The notes under the pieces were generated by a model. That model was given only the letters and a program-made list of their open reading frames with translations, searched no databases and was not told the origin of the DNA. The position numbers and the translations under genes are program-made. Positions 42,599 to 50,798 of a stretch of 61,975 nt of DNA are shown piece by piece. The stretch lies in NCBI GenBank assembly GCA_945833775.1, contig CAMAGI010000004.1:1-61975 (forward strand), in the 5' to 3' direction. The DNA is from an uncultured Lachnospiraceae bacterium (GTDB lineage: Bacteria; Bacillota; Clostridia; Lachnospirales; Lachnospiraceae). How positions within the stretch are numbered: the stretch's first letter is position 1; the number at the start of each line of letters is the position of its first letter.

Positions 42599-43922
42599 TG
42601 GTCACTCCTTTCGGAAGCCATATCGTAATGGTTGTCCCGATTCCCTTGACACTCTCGATCATCAGATCTCCCCCGGTCATTGCACGGATGCGCTCTTTCA
42701 CATTGGAGAGTCCGATATGCGCCCGGTTATCCTCGGGCGTTTCTCTCAGGTCAAATCCTCCGCCGTCATCCTCTATCCGAATCAGGCTTCCGTCAACAAC
42801 CGCCCGCGTGCTGAGCCGTACCGTAAGAATTCCCTCCGCCTTACTCATCATCCCATGCTTCACTGCATTTTCAATCAGAGGCTGCACCGACAGTGCCGGA
42901 AGTGAAAAAGCGTCCGTCTCAATATCCTCCACGTAGTGAAGATCCTCTTCAAACCGCAGTTCTTCAAGGGCCATATAGGTCCGTACATGCTGAAGCTCCG
43001 CCTTAAACTGCACAAGACCGGTTCTGCCCAGGGAGTCAAGATTGGTCCTCAGATACCGCGCAAAGCTGTGGAGTGCCTTTCCTGCTTTCTTCGGATTCAC
43101 ATTACACAGCTGTTCAATGCTTCCCAGCACATTGAATATGAAATGAGGCTGTATCTGGGAAACCATAATCTGATTTCTCTTTTCCGCCAGCTCTGCCTCC
43201 TGCCTCGCAAGCTTTGCATTCTGCTTTTCCACCTTCATATGCTCTTCCAGAATGGAATCCTTGTACAATTCCGTTTGAAAGAAGAAATAATACAAAAGCG
43301 TAGACAGTGTAACACTCCCGCAGCGCACCATCACTCCGCGGTCCATAAATTCCGCATAGATACCCGCAAGTATCAACACGACAATGATCGCCAGGAAGGA
43401 AACCTCATATTTATTCTCCCTGTGGACCGCGATGGTTGCACTGACAATCACCAGCGACAACACTGACAGGATAATCATCACATAGCCGGTATAAAACAGC
43501 GGTCCGCGTACCACCCGGTTGTTCTCATCGTACCAATAGACAAGCTTGCAAAAGAAGGTGGAGATCCCCGCAACGGCACAGATGATTGTGGGAACTGCAA
43601 GGAGCCTTTTAATGTATTTGTTGGAGCTGGATCGGAGTGCAATCAGCGTCACCAGATAGAGAATTAGCGGCCTTATCGCATATCCCAGAGCATCTATCGC
43701 TGTCCGTAAGATGCTCGGCTTTGTCCAGGTTCGTGCCCATATCTCGAAGCAATAACCGAAAACCTCCACCAGACACGCGATAATGAGGGCATAAAAATAC
43801 CACTTCACCCTGCGTTCCATCAGTTTGTTGTGGAGCAGAAAGAACGCAATTGCCGTCAGGCAGACGCACGGCAGGAAGTAGATATCAAAATAGGAGACCA
43901 CCATACCATCCAAATAAACCAT
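42579..43922 (-). CDS. LytS-like sensor histidine kinase
   Basis: The 447-residue product has about seven N-terminal membrane segments (to about residue 215), a short coiled coil, then the His_kinase domain with SQIQPHFIFNVLGSIEQL (phospho-acceptor His near 260) and an HATPase with PALSVQPLIENAVKHGM and EDDGGGFD. The membrane domain has no extracellular loop of note, so the signal may be in the membrane. AAGGA is seven bases before the ATG. It overlaps the response regulator gene, so the two are a pair. Confidence 0.9.
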   Translation of the reverse strand: MVYLDGMVVSYFDIYFLPCVCLTAIAFFLLHNKLMERRVKWYFYALIIACLVEVFGYCFEIWARTWTKPSILRTAIDALGYAIRPLILYLVTLIALRSSSNKYIKRLLAVPTIICAVAGISTFFCKLVYWYDENNRVVRGPLFYTGYVMIILSVLSLVIVSATIAVHRENKYEVSFLAIIVVLILAGIYAEFMDRGVMVRCGSVTLSTLLYYFFFQTELYKDSILEEHMKVEKQNAKLARQEAELAEKRNQIMVSQIQPHFIFNVLGSIEQLCNVNPKKAGKALHSFARYLRTNLDSLGRTGLVQFKAELQHVRTYMALEELRFEEDLHYVEDIETDAFSLPALSVQPLIENAVKHGMMSKAEGILTVRLSTRAVVDGSLIRIEDDGGGFDLRETPEDNRAHIGLSNVKERIRAMTGGDLMIESVKGIGTTITIWLPKGVTNENSCG

Positions 43923-43963
43923 TCTGCATTCCTTTTTTCGGGGTTTCAGGGATTGTCCTATTC

Positions 43964-43972
43964 ATTTTATCA
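43964..43972 (-). promoter_or_regulatory. Extended -10 promoter of the kinase/regulator run
   Basis: TGATAAAAT on the minus strand (43964-43972) is an extended -10 box about 42 bases before the kinase ATG. The -35 position (TGTAAA) is poor. It would drive kinase, regulator, acetyltransferase, small membrane protein and GH27 glycosidase down to the terminator at 39564-39593. Confidence 0.4.
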
Positions 43973-44033
43973 TACTGTCTCGTCATTTTACAGCATTTGT
44001 TTACACGATCTATCGACAAACATCTTGGTATTT

Positions 44034-44456
44034 CTACAAAGTTTCTTCGGCACCTTCCTGTGCCAACCGTACCAGTTGCGCATAGAACTCCGGATATTCT
44101 TTATTCATTCGGATCGGAATTCCCTGCGCATTCAAAAAACAGTGCTCCGACCCGGCCGTACAGACCAGCTTGCCCTCGGAATTGAACATGCGGTATCTCA
44201 GCTTCAGTTTGACACCCTTGAATTCCTCCACAGATACCGCGATGGAAATCTCGTCAGGAAAAGTGGTGGACTGCCGGTATTTGCATTCGACGGATGTTAC
44301 CGGTGAGATCACACCACAGGCTTCCAGTTTGGCATAATCCCACCCGATTTCTGAAAGGAATGCAATTCTTGCCTCCTCCATCCAGCGAATGTAATTTGAG
44401 TGGTGGGTGATTCCCATCTTATCCGTCTCGTAATACTGCACAATATGCTTATACAT
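44034..44456 (-). CDS. Acyl-CoA thioesterase (4HBT, YbgC/FadM-like)
   Basis: The 140-residue hot-dog fold protein begins MYKHIVQYYETDKMGITHHSNYIRWMEEAR, with the Asp-x-x-Gly-x-x-x-H-x-x-Y motif of the 4-hydroxybenzoyl-CoA thioesterase family. ATG at 44454-44456 has AAGGA eight bases upstream; the open frame extends to 44510. It lies 60 bases after the ABC-2 permease gene and may end that transcript. The substrate is unknown. Confidence 0.88.
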   Translation of the reverse strand: MYKHIVQYYETDKMGITHHSNYIRWMEEARIAFLSEIGWDYAKLEACGVISPVTSVECKYRQSTTFPDEISIAVSVEEFKGVKLKLRYRMFNSEGKLVCTAGSEHCFLNAQGIPIRMNKEYPEFYAQLVRLAQEGAEETL

Positions 44457-44516
44457 CTGTGTTTTCCTTCTCAAAATATTCTTCCGAAACCGAATCTCAC
44501 GAATTCTCATTCCCCA

Positions 44517-45170
44517 TTACAGGATCTTCCGATCCATGATGACATTGCTGATCCGATAGGAAATAAACAGTGTAGCAATGACCAAAACGGTCAAAAGCAG
44601 GAAAGCTGTTGCGGGGGTTATTCGATCCAGTGTTTGTATAATGTCATCAATATCATCCCCGATTTTTTCCATAAATCCTGCGGCTCCATAACCGATGATG
44701 GCTCCGATGCCACCTATGGCAAGTAACACAATTCTACTCTTCTCCGAGCCGAACTTTAACTGAATCGGTATCATGATGTTCATCAAAAGACAGGGGAAGA
44801 AAAGTATCAGTACCGCACCGAGCAGGTCTTCTGCGGGCTGAATCGGCGCGCCATGCATCATCTTGGTTGCAAAACTAATCACAAGAGCCACCAGCCAGCT
44901 GAAAAGCATGGCCCCGGCGCTCAGTACATACTTCTCAAGGACATAGGTCTTATTTGTGATCGGAAGGGTCATCAAAAACGGATATCCGTTATCAAACTCA
45001 TCGTAACTGATACTGCTCGTGGCCAGAATCAGACCGATAAATGTAAGGTACCCCAGAATAAACTCTTCTCCAATCGAAAAACTTATAAAAACTGCGATCA
45101 CCAGCATCATAATAACTGCCTGTTTTCTCTGTAACAATAATCGGAAATCTTTCACCAGCAACCCTGACAT
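44517..45170 (-). CDS. ABC-2 type transporter permease
   Basis: The 217-residue protein has six predicted membrane segments and begins MSGLLVKDFRLLLQRKQAV, with SYDEFDNGYPFLMTLPITNKTYVLEKY, the signature of the ABC-2 permease group that pairs with YtrB-type ATPases. It lies two bases after the ATPase gene. GGGAGG precedes the ATG. Such exporters often handle cell-wall-active peptides or give resistance to them. Confidence 0.9.
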   Translation of the reverse strand: MSGLLVKDFRLLLQRKQAVIMMLVIAVFISFSIGEEFILGYLTFIGLILATSSISYDEFDNGYPFLMTLPITNKTYVLEKYVLSAGAMLFSWLVALVISFATKMMHGAPIQPAEDLLGAVLILFFPCLLMNIMIPIQLKFGSEKSRIVLLAIGGIGAIIGYGAAGFMEKIGDDIDDIIQTLDRITPATAFLLLTVLVIATLFISYRISNVIMDRKIL

Positions 45171-45171
45171 C

Positions 45172-46017
45172 CTACTTACCTCCCGTCATGAATAGAATCA
45201 AATCATCAATATTGGCCTTTTCCACAATCATTCGGGGGTAATTCTCCCCGTAGAACTTTTTCTGATCGGTCAGACATGCATATCCGAAAGGCTCCTTCCT
45301 GGTCTTCAGAATGTACTTTTGATCCAGTGCAGAATACTCGCTCTCATCCACCTTCAGGATCGCATACTCCGAGAGAATCCGGTCGGTCTCCTCATGAAGC
45401 AGTACCCGCCCGTCATGAATCAAGTAAAGGTCGTCACACAGTCCCTCCAAATCCGATGAAATGTGGGAGGAAATCAGAATCGATCTGTTTTCATCCTCTC
45501 TCATATATTCCCGAAGCAAATCCAGTATGTCGTTTCTTGCCTCCACATCCAGGCCTGCTGTGGGCTCATCCAGAATCAACAACCTCGCCCTGTGACTCAC
45601 CGCAACCAGCACCCGCAACTTGGCTTTCATTCCGGTGGAAAAATTCTTGATCTGTTTATCAACGGGCAATCCGAGTTCTTCACATTTCCCCACGAACATT
45701 TTCTCGTCAAACCGATGATACATCTTCTTCAAAACACAGATCACATCCCGGATGGTCAGATACATACTGAATCCGGAATCGGACAAGGCAACTCCGATCT
45801 CTTCCTTGTCCGCACAGGAAAGTGCTCTCGCCTCCTTGCCAAATACCGTAACGCTGCCCTCATCCGGCGTAATCAATCCAAGGATGGATTTGATGGTTGT
45901 ACTCTTACCGGCACCATTCTTGCCGACAATGCCCGTGATCATTCCGTCCGGAAGCTCCAGCGACAGATTGAGCGTGTAATCCCCATACCTTTTGGTCAGA
46001 TTCTTCACTGTTACCAT
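45172..46017 (-). CDS. ABC transporter ATP-binding protein
   Basis: The 281-residue ATPase has Walker A GKNGAGKSTT (about 34-43), signature FSTGMKAKLRVLVAVSHRARLLILDEPTAGLD with Walker B, and a roughly 70-residue C-terminal extension. The signature is FSTGM instead of LSGGQ, common in ABC-2 drug exporters. It is preceded by the GntR-type gene (two bases) and followed by the permease. Confidence 0.94.
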   Translation of the reverse strand: MVTVKNLTKRYGDYTLNLSLELPDGMITGIVGKNGAGKSTTIKSILGLITPDEGSVTVFGKEARALSCADKEEIGVALSDSGFSMYLTIRDVICVLKKMYHRFDEKMFVGKCEELGLPVDKQIKNFSTGMKAKLRVLVAVSHRARLLILDEPTAGLDVEARNDILDLLREYMREDENRSILISSHISSDLEGLCDDLYLIHDGRVLLHEETDRILSEYAILKVDESEYSALDQKYILKTRKEPFGYACLTDQKKFYGENYPRMIVEKANIDDLILFMTGGK

Positions 46018-46019
46018 GC

Positions 46020-46391
46020 TTATTCCTCCAACATAATCTCAACGACTTCCAATACTTCCTCTCTCGTCATCCCGATTGTACGAGCCTTTTCCACAGCCAG
46101 ACGGAAATCGTCCTCCACAGCCTTTCTGCGCGCTTCCACAGCAAGCTGCCGGTCGGTGGCCGCAACAAAGGTCCCCTTCCCGTGAACGGTAATGACAAAG
46201 CCCTCGTCCTCCAGACGGTCGTACGCTTTTTTCGCGGTGAGCGCACTGATCTTAAGCTCGGCGGAAAGTGCACGCACGGACGGAAGAACTTCGTTTTCTT
46301 TGATCTCTCCGCTGATAATCTGGCTCTTGACCTGTTCCATCAGCTGCTCATAAATCGGAATCATCGAAGAGTTGTTCAGGATAATATGCAT
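46020..46391 (-). CDS. GntR-family regulator (YtrA subfamily)
   Basis: The 123-residue repressor has an N-terminal winged helix (IPIYEQLMEQVKSQIISGEIKENEVLPSVRALSAELKISALTAKKAYDRLEDEGFV) and a short helical dimerisation tail, as in YtrA. ATG at 46389-46391 has AGGTG six bases upstream; the open frame runs to 46442. It heads the ABC-2 unit and should bind the palindrome at 46411-46457 that covers its own promoter. Confidence 0.92.
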   Translation of the reverse strand: MHIILNNSSMIPIYEQLMEQVKSQIISGEIKENEVLPSVRALSAELKISALTAKKAYDRLEDEGFVITVHGKGTFVAATDRQLAVEARRKAVEDDFRLAVEKARTIGMTREEVLEVVEIMLEE

Positions 46392-46410
46392 ATGTATCAC
46401 CTCTCCGATA

Positions 46411-46457
46411 AACACTATATAACAGTCGTATACTGTTGTCAAGTGTTATATAGTGTT
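46411..46457 (-). promoter_or_regulatory. Promoter with overlapping GntR operator
   Basis: AACACTATATAACA (46411-46424) and TGTTATATAGTGTT (46444-46457) are perfect 14-bp inverted arms. Between and within them lies TTGACA (46437-46442), 17 bases, TATAGT (46414-46419) on the minus strand, a near-consensus sigma-A promoter. A nested ACAGT/ACTGT pair is centred in the spacer. Binding of the dimeric repressor would cover both promoter boxes, so the unit should be autoregulated. Confidence 0.8.
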
Positions 46458-46481
46458 TGTTCTGGTTTTTTATTTACTTAT

Positions 46482-46542
46482 TTTCGGATTTGTGTTGCTA
46501 AGAATGAATTTAGCTATTCGAATCAGAAACACATTTCCGAAA
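46482..46542. repeat. Imperfect inverted repeat after the hybrid kinase gene
   Basis: TTTCGGATTTGTGTT (46482-46496) and AACACATTTCCGAAA (46528-46542) pair over 13 of 15 bases, with a small inner pair GCTAA/TTAGC. It lies directly downstream of the kinase gene at 46554-49331. A terminator is the likely role, although no clear T run follows on the minus strand. Confidence 0.5.
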
Positions 46543-46553
46543 TGGTAATTCAT

Positions 46554-49331
46554 TTATTTCAACAGCTCACAGATCTCCTGAGTTGTCCGCATCACATCCT
46601 CCATCGCCACATCCGCCACATAGGCGCTGAGCTTTTCCAGCGAAGGCTTAAGCTGCGGCGGGAAGTCGTAGGTTTCCAGCTGCTTCATGGCGCGGTCTGC
46701 TGCGTCGAGATCAAAATTGTCCATGGCATCCCGAAGACACAACAGGGTTTGTTTCATTTCCTCCGGGGATACCGAAACTGTCTGTTTCCTCGCCGGCGCA
46801 TATTCGGATAGCTTTTCCCGGTAGCTTCGGTAGCGCTCCAAAAGCCGGGGCATGCCCTTCTCAATCTCCTCCTGTTTCCCGGCATTGCCCAGCTGCTCCA
46901 TCTCATAAAACATCCCGGACAATTCCACTGCCCCGATCATACGGGCGGCATTTTTCAGCGCATGCACTTCTATGGTAAAATCACGCAGCTTACCATCCCG
47001 CAGGCATTCCTCCAGCTTCGCGCATTTGGGCTGGATCAGTTTGTGGAAATCTCCCAACAATTCCGTGAAAAGCTTCCGGGAGCCACAGTTTTTCACTCCC
47101 TCCGTCACATCGATGCCGTCAATCCGGAGAGGTTTCTCTGACACCGCCGTCTCTGTTTGCTGTCCGAGCTCCGCCTCCGCCATGTTCACCATTTCACCGG
47201 GAAGCCACCTAAGAATGCACCCGGCAAGCTCCTTTAACGAAATGGGCTTTGCCAGAAAATCACTCATTCCGCCCCTTAGGAACATCTCCCTCGCCTCGGA
47301 TGTGGTATTGGCTGAAAGTGCAATGATGGGCAGCTTCCGGTACGCTTCTCCCTCCAGACTGCGAATCACAGCCGTTGCTTCCATTCCATCCATCCCAGGC
47401 ATCATGTGATCCATAAATACCATGTCGTAATGCTTTTTACGGATCTTCTCAATTGCCGTTTTGGCGTCCGGAGCCGTATCCATCTGCATCCGGTACGGCT
47501 CCATAAGTCCCACCGCCACCTTCCGGTTGATTTCATTGTCATCCACAATGAGAACGCAGGCCGCAGGGGCTGTGAAATTCAGCGTCTCCTCCCCGGCACT
47601 GCGGTACACCAGTTCATCCCCGTTAATGAGCTGACAGAAGTTCAGACTATACAGAGGTTTGTTGATAACCGCCACTCCATGATCCATAAAGTTTTCCAAC
47701 ATAGGATTCTGAAGCACGCAGATCTCGGTACCGGCTTCTTCCCGGCGCTTTTTCTCTTCCCCCGAAATTCGATCGGCGCTGTCCAACATAAGGACATCCG
47801 GCGACCGATCCAATTCGTCATCCGCGCAGAAGCAATCCACACCATAGGCTGCCGCAAGTCGTTCCAGCTGCTCCCTGACCGCCGGATTTATGATTCGAAA
47901 TCCCACGCTCTTGCGCAGCGTTTTCTCTTCAAGCACTGCCGCCGGTCGTCTGTCTGTGATGCCCTGGGAAATCGTAAAATAGAAGGTACTTCCCTTTCCA
48001 TAAGTGCTTTGAACACCGATTTCTCCTCCCATCAGCTGCACAAGCTGTTTACAGATTGCAAGTCCCAGACCGGTTCCCTCCTGATTGCGGTTACGCCGGG
48101 TATCCACCTGTTCAAAGGACCGGAACAGTTTACCGAGATCCTCCTCGCGGATGCCCTGTCCGGTATCTTCCACAAAAAATGACAGCTGAATGCGGTCAGA
48201 CGCCGTTTCCTTACATTCTACCTTCAAACGGACATAGCCGCTCTCCGTGAACTTGATCGCGTTGTTCATGAGGTTAATAATCACCTGTCTGAGACGTTTC
48301 CCGTCCCCATACAGTCCGGCGGGCATATTTTTGTCAATCTCATACAAAAGCTCAATCTTCTTGTCGCCGATGCGATTGAGAAAAATCATGGACAGGTCGT
48401 GGAACATGGACATGGGCTCATATTTTTCCTCGATAATCTCAAGCTTGCCCGACTCAATTTTGGAAAAATCCAGAATATCATTGATAATCGTCAAAAGCGC
48501 CTCACCGGAATTCTTAATATTGTTCAGATATTCCCTTTTGTTTCGGGACTGCTCCTCCCGCAGCAGAATATCCGTCATCCCCACAATGGCATTCATCGGG
48601 GTTCTGATCTCATGCGACATATTGGACAGGAAGATGGACTTGGCCTCATTGGCTTCGTCCGCGCGCTCCTTCTCCACCCGCAGTTTCTCCATCAGCAGCA
48701 CATCCGGGCTCTCCACCGTCAAGAAAAAAGCCAGATTAATCAAGGTCAGTCCCATACCGCTGATCAATGAGGTCGGAATTACGGTCTGAACCGTCAAAAC
48801 CACAATCTGAATTCCAAATGCAAGGGCTACCACATACCGTTTCTTGGGGTTGATCTTACGCCAGTTGCGCGCCAGAATTCCAAGAATCAGAAAGATATAA
48901 AACAACACCAGGGTATGTACCGTAAAGACAGCCGGTCCCCAGGAGTAATTTCCCTGCGGTGTCTCCACATATTCAAAGGGAAGCGTAACCAGTCCAATCC
49001 ATGCGCCCCACACCGGCACAGCCATCATCCAGAGTCTCTTCTTAGAAAGCGTTTCGTCAATCAGGACACGACTGTATAAATAAAACAAAAAAACCTCCAT
49101 GATGAGGCTTCCCAAAAAGATTATATGGCACACCCGGTTTAAAATGGGAGAAATTATGTCTAAATGATTGACCGTATAAACCGTTATCATGTCAAACACA
49201 AGATTTACGACCATGGTCCCAAGAGAGAGTGAAAAAATGATATGGGAATAAGTCCTCACCCGCCTGGACCGAAAATATACCGCTGCCATAAATAAAATGA
49301 TCAGCAGACAGCAAATCTGCATTTTTATCAT
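46554..49331 (-). CDS. 7TM hybrid histidine kinase with receiver and Hpt domain
   Basis: The 925-residue protein has seven N-terminal membrane segments (to about residue 208), HisKA with NMSHEIRTP (His240), HATPase (NLMNNAIKFTE, DTGQGI, GTGLGLAIC), a degenerate receiver-like section without the acidic pocket (about 470-570), a true receiver (FMDHMMPGMDGMEA) and a C-terminal Hpt domain (VHALKNAARMIGA). All relay parts but an output domain are present. GGAGGG is eight bases before the ATG. It lies one base after the TetR gene, so both are likely on one transcript. Confidence 0.92.
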   Translation of the reverse strand: MIKMQICCLLIILFMAAVYFRSRRVRTYSHIIFSLSLGTMVVNLVFDMITVYTVNHLDIISPILNRVCHIIFLGSLIMEVFLFYLYSRVLIDETLSKKRLWMMAVPVWGAWIGLVTLPFEYVETPQGNYSWGPAVFTVHTLVLFYIFLILGILARNWRKINPKKRYVVALAFGIQIVVLTVQTVIPTSLISGMGLTLINLAFFLTVESPDVLLMEKLRVEKERADEANEAKSIFLSNMSHEIRTPMNAIVGMTDILLREEQSRNKREYLNNIKNSGEALLTIINDILDFSKIESGKLEIIEEKYEPMSMFHDLSMIFLNRIGDKKIELLYEIDKNMPAGLYGDGKRLRQVIINLMNNAIKFTESGYVRLKVECKETASDRIQLSFFVEDTGQGIREEDLGKLFRSFEQVDTRRNRNQEGTGLGLAICKQLVQLMGGEIGVQSTYGKGSTFYFTISQGITDRRPAAVLEEKTLRKSVGFRIINPAVREQLERLAAAYGVDCFCADDELDRSPDVLMLDSADRISGEEKKRREEAGTEICVLQNPMLENFMDHGVAVINKPLYSLNFCQLINGDELVYRSAGEETLNFTAPAACVLIVDDNEINRKVAVGLMEPYRMQMDTAPDAKTAIEKIRKKHYDMVFMDHMMPGMDGMEATAVIRSLEGEAYRKLPIIALSANTTSEAREMFLRGGMSDFLAKPISLKELAGCILRWLPGEMVNMAEAELGQQTETAVSEKPLRIDGIDVTEGVKNCGSRKLFTELLGDFHKLIQPKCAKLEECLRDGKLRDFTIEVHALKNAARMIGAVELSGMFYEMEQLGNAGKQEEIEKGMPRLLERYRSYREKLSEYAPARKQTVSVSPEEMKQTLLCLRDAMDNFDLDAADRAMKQLETYDFPPQLKPSLEKLSAYVADVAMEDVMRTTQEICELLK

Positions 49332-49332
49332 A

Positions 49333-49962
49333 TCAATTTCCCTCCTCTACCAGTTCTTGAAAAACTGCGTCTATGTCAAAGCTGTTCTCCGCAAAACCGG
49401 GAATCTCCTTGATGGCTTTGCAGAGGCTTACGCTGAACCCGGTCAATATCCGACCGATCTCCTGATCGCTGTACGTGCAGTTTCCGGTCACAATCAGCGT
49501 CGCAAGGCTGTGCGCCACGAGCCACATATCCCGAAAGTAACGATCTGCCGTCTGTGAATCGAGACAGTAGGTCTGCTGCAGAGACTCTCTTATCAGCTCC
49601 TGGGAATGCCGGAGCGCTCTCATGGCACTCCGGTTCTCACTTCCGTACGCCGACAAAAATAGTAGCCGGTAGAGCTGGGGATGCTCTTTGGCGAAACAGA
49701 TGTATTTTCTGCCGACTCCCAAAAAAGGAGGATTCTCGCTAAGCCCCTCCTTCACATAATCCTCGTACATTTTCTCCGCTGCCAGGCAGACCTCCCGCTT
49801 CGCCTCATCAATGGTGTGAAAGCATGTAAATATGGGTTGTGTGGAAACCCCCAGTTCGCCGGCCAGGGACTTTGCCGTAAGTGCGTCAATCCCTCCCGCT
49901 CGGACGACACGCACAGCCGCCGCAACCATTTCTTCCCTTGTGAATTTATTTCTCGGAGCCAT
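49333..49962 (-). CDS. TetR/AcrR-family regulator
   Basis: The 209-residue protein has an N-terminal helix-turn-helix (TREEMVAAAVRVVRAGGIDALTAKSLAGELGVSTQPIFTCF, where a TCF replaces the usual YYHF/YRHF) and a helical ligand domain with TetR_C WHG-type motif (WLVAHSLATLIVTG). GGGGGG is six bases before the ATG. The operator at 49994-50013 overlaps the 5' leader, so it probably regulates itself and the 7TM kinase. Confidence 0.9.
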   Translation of the reverse strand: MAPRNKFTREEMVAAAVRVVRAGGIDALTAKSLAGELGVSTQPIFTCFHTIDEAKREVCLAAEKMYEDYVKEGLSENPPFLGVGRKYICFAKEHPQLYRLLFLSAYGSENRSAMRALRHSQELIRESLQQTYCLDSQTADRYFRDMWLVAHSLATLIVTGNCTYSDQEIGRILTGFSVSLCKAIKEIPGFAENSFDIDAVFQELVEEGN

Positions 49963-49993
49963 TCTATTCCCCCCGGCACTCTCATTTACATGT

Positions 49994-50013
49994 TATATAT
50001 CGCATGATATATA
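49994..50013. promoter_or_regulatory. Probable TetR operator
   Basis: TATATATC (49994-50001) and GATATATA (50006-50013) are a perfect 8-bp inverted repeat with a four-base centre. It lies just downstream of the -10 box at 50023-50028, where a bound repressor would stop transcription. The spacing is close to that of TetR-family operators. Confidence 0.55.
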
Positions 50014-50022
50014 TTAAAAAAT

Positions 50023-50050
50023 ATTATAGATTATACCGATTTACTGTCAA
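50023..50050 (-). promoter_or_regulatory. Consensus promoter of the TetR/7TM-kinase unit
   Basis: On the minus strand TTGACA (50045-50050) and TATAAT (50023-50028) are 16 bases apart. Both hexamers are perfect sigma-A consensus. The -35 box overlaps the last codon of the rhodanese gene. Confidence 0.8.
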
Positions 50051-50778
50051 GATTTCAATCCAAAATAAAAGACCTTTTCATATCCGGCCTGCGCCACACA
50101 CTCTGCGGCTATTTCACTCTGATATCCCTGCCCGCAGTAAAAGAACAGCGCTTGTCCGGGTGTCACCGCAATGCTTTTGGGATCGTTTAGAATGGATGCC
50201 ATCGGAATGGATACCGCTCCCGGCAGATGGTCTTCCTCGTATTCCCGAAGGGTTCTCACATCGATCAAGATCGCATTCCTTTCTTCCTTCAGACGCGGAA
50301 GGGCTTCCCTGTAGGAGAGCCTGATCGTGTCAGGATGACCCGAATCCGTTTCCGGCGGTTTTTTTCTTGCTGTCACCGAGGCAATCCGGGGAAGAATGAC
50401 CTGTGCCTGCGCATCGGTCAGTTCCCGGCGCATCCCGAAAAGTCTCCCATCCTCCTCCGCCTCCATGATCCCCTTAGAATATACCTGCGCCACATGATTG
50501 ACGCAGGTATGACAATCGTACAGATCCGCGAGACACTCGGCTCCCCGCCAGCTCTCTTCATCCGGTTCGCCCAGCTCTTTTTGCAGAATCTCATGAATGA
50601 TTCTGGCGGCTGTCATACGGTTGATCTCCCTATGCCACCCGGTTACATCCTGATCCTCCAGCCAGCCTCTCTGATGTCCGTACTCCGCCAGAGAAGCCGG
50701 CTGCTTCATAGAAGCCTGCAAGGCCTCCCGAACCATCGGCTGCTCCCATATTCTTGTCACAAAGTCTTCGATTGTCAT
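50047..50778 (-). CDS. Rhodanese-like protein with SLH-like N-terminal domain
   Basis: The C-terminal 95 residues are a rhodanese domain with DVRTLREYEEDHLPGAVSIPM and active-site loop YCGQGYQSE (Cys near 216). The N-terminal 140 residues contain the S-layer-homology pattern (LADLYDCHTCVNHVAQVYSKGIMEAEEDGRLFGMRRELTDAQAQVILPRI), but the protein has no signal peptide, so this module must work inside the cell. GAGG is six bases before the ATG. It lies 20 bases downstream of the glycosidase at 50799-52598. Confidence 0.8.
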   Translation of the reverse strand: MTIEDFVTRIWEQPMVREALQASMKQPASLAEYGHQRGWLEDQDVTGWHREINRMTAARIIHEILQKELGEPDEESWRGAECLADLYDCHTCVNHVAQVYSKGIMEAEEDGRLFGMRRELTDAQAQVILPRIASVTARKKPPETDSGHPDTIRLSYREALPRLKEERNAILIDVRTLREYEEDHLPGAVSIPMASILNDPKSIAVTPGQALFFYCGQGYQSEIAAECVAQAGYEKVFYFGLKS

Positions 50779-50798
50779 CCGTTCCTCTTACGCTGTCC

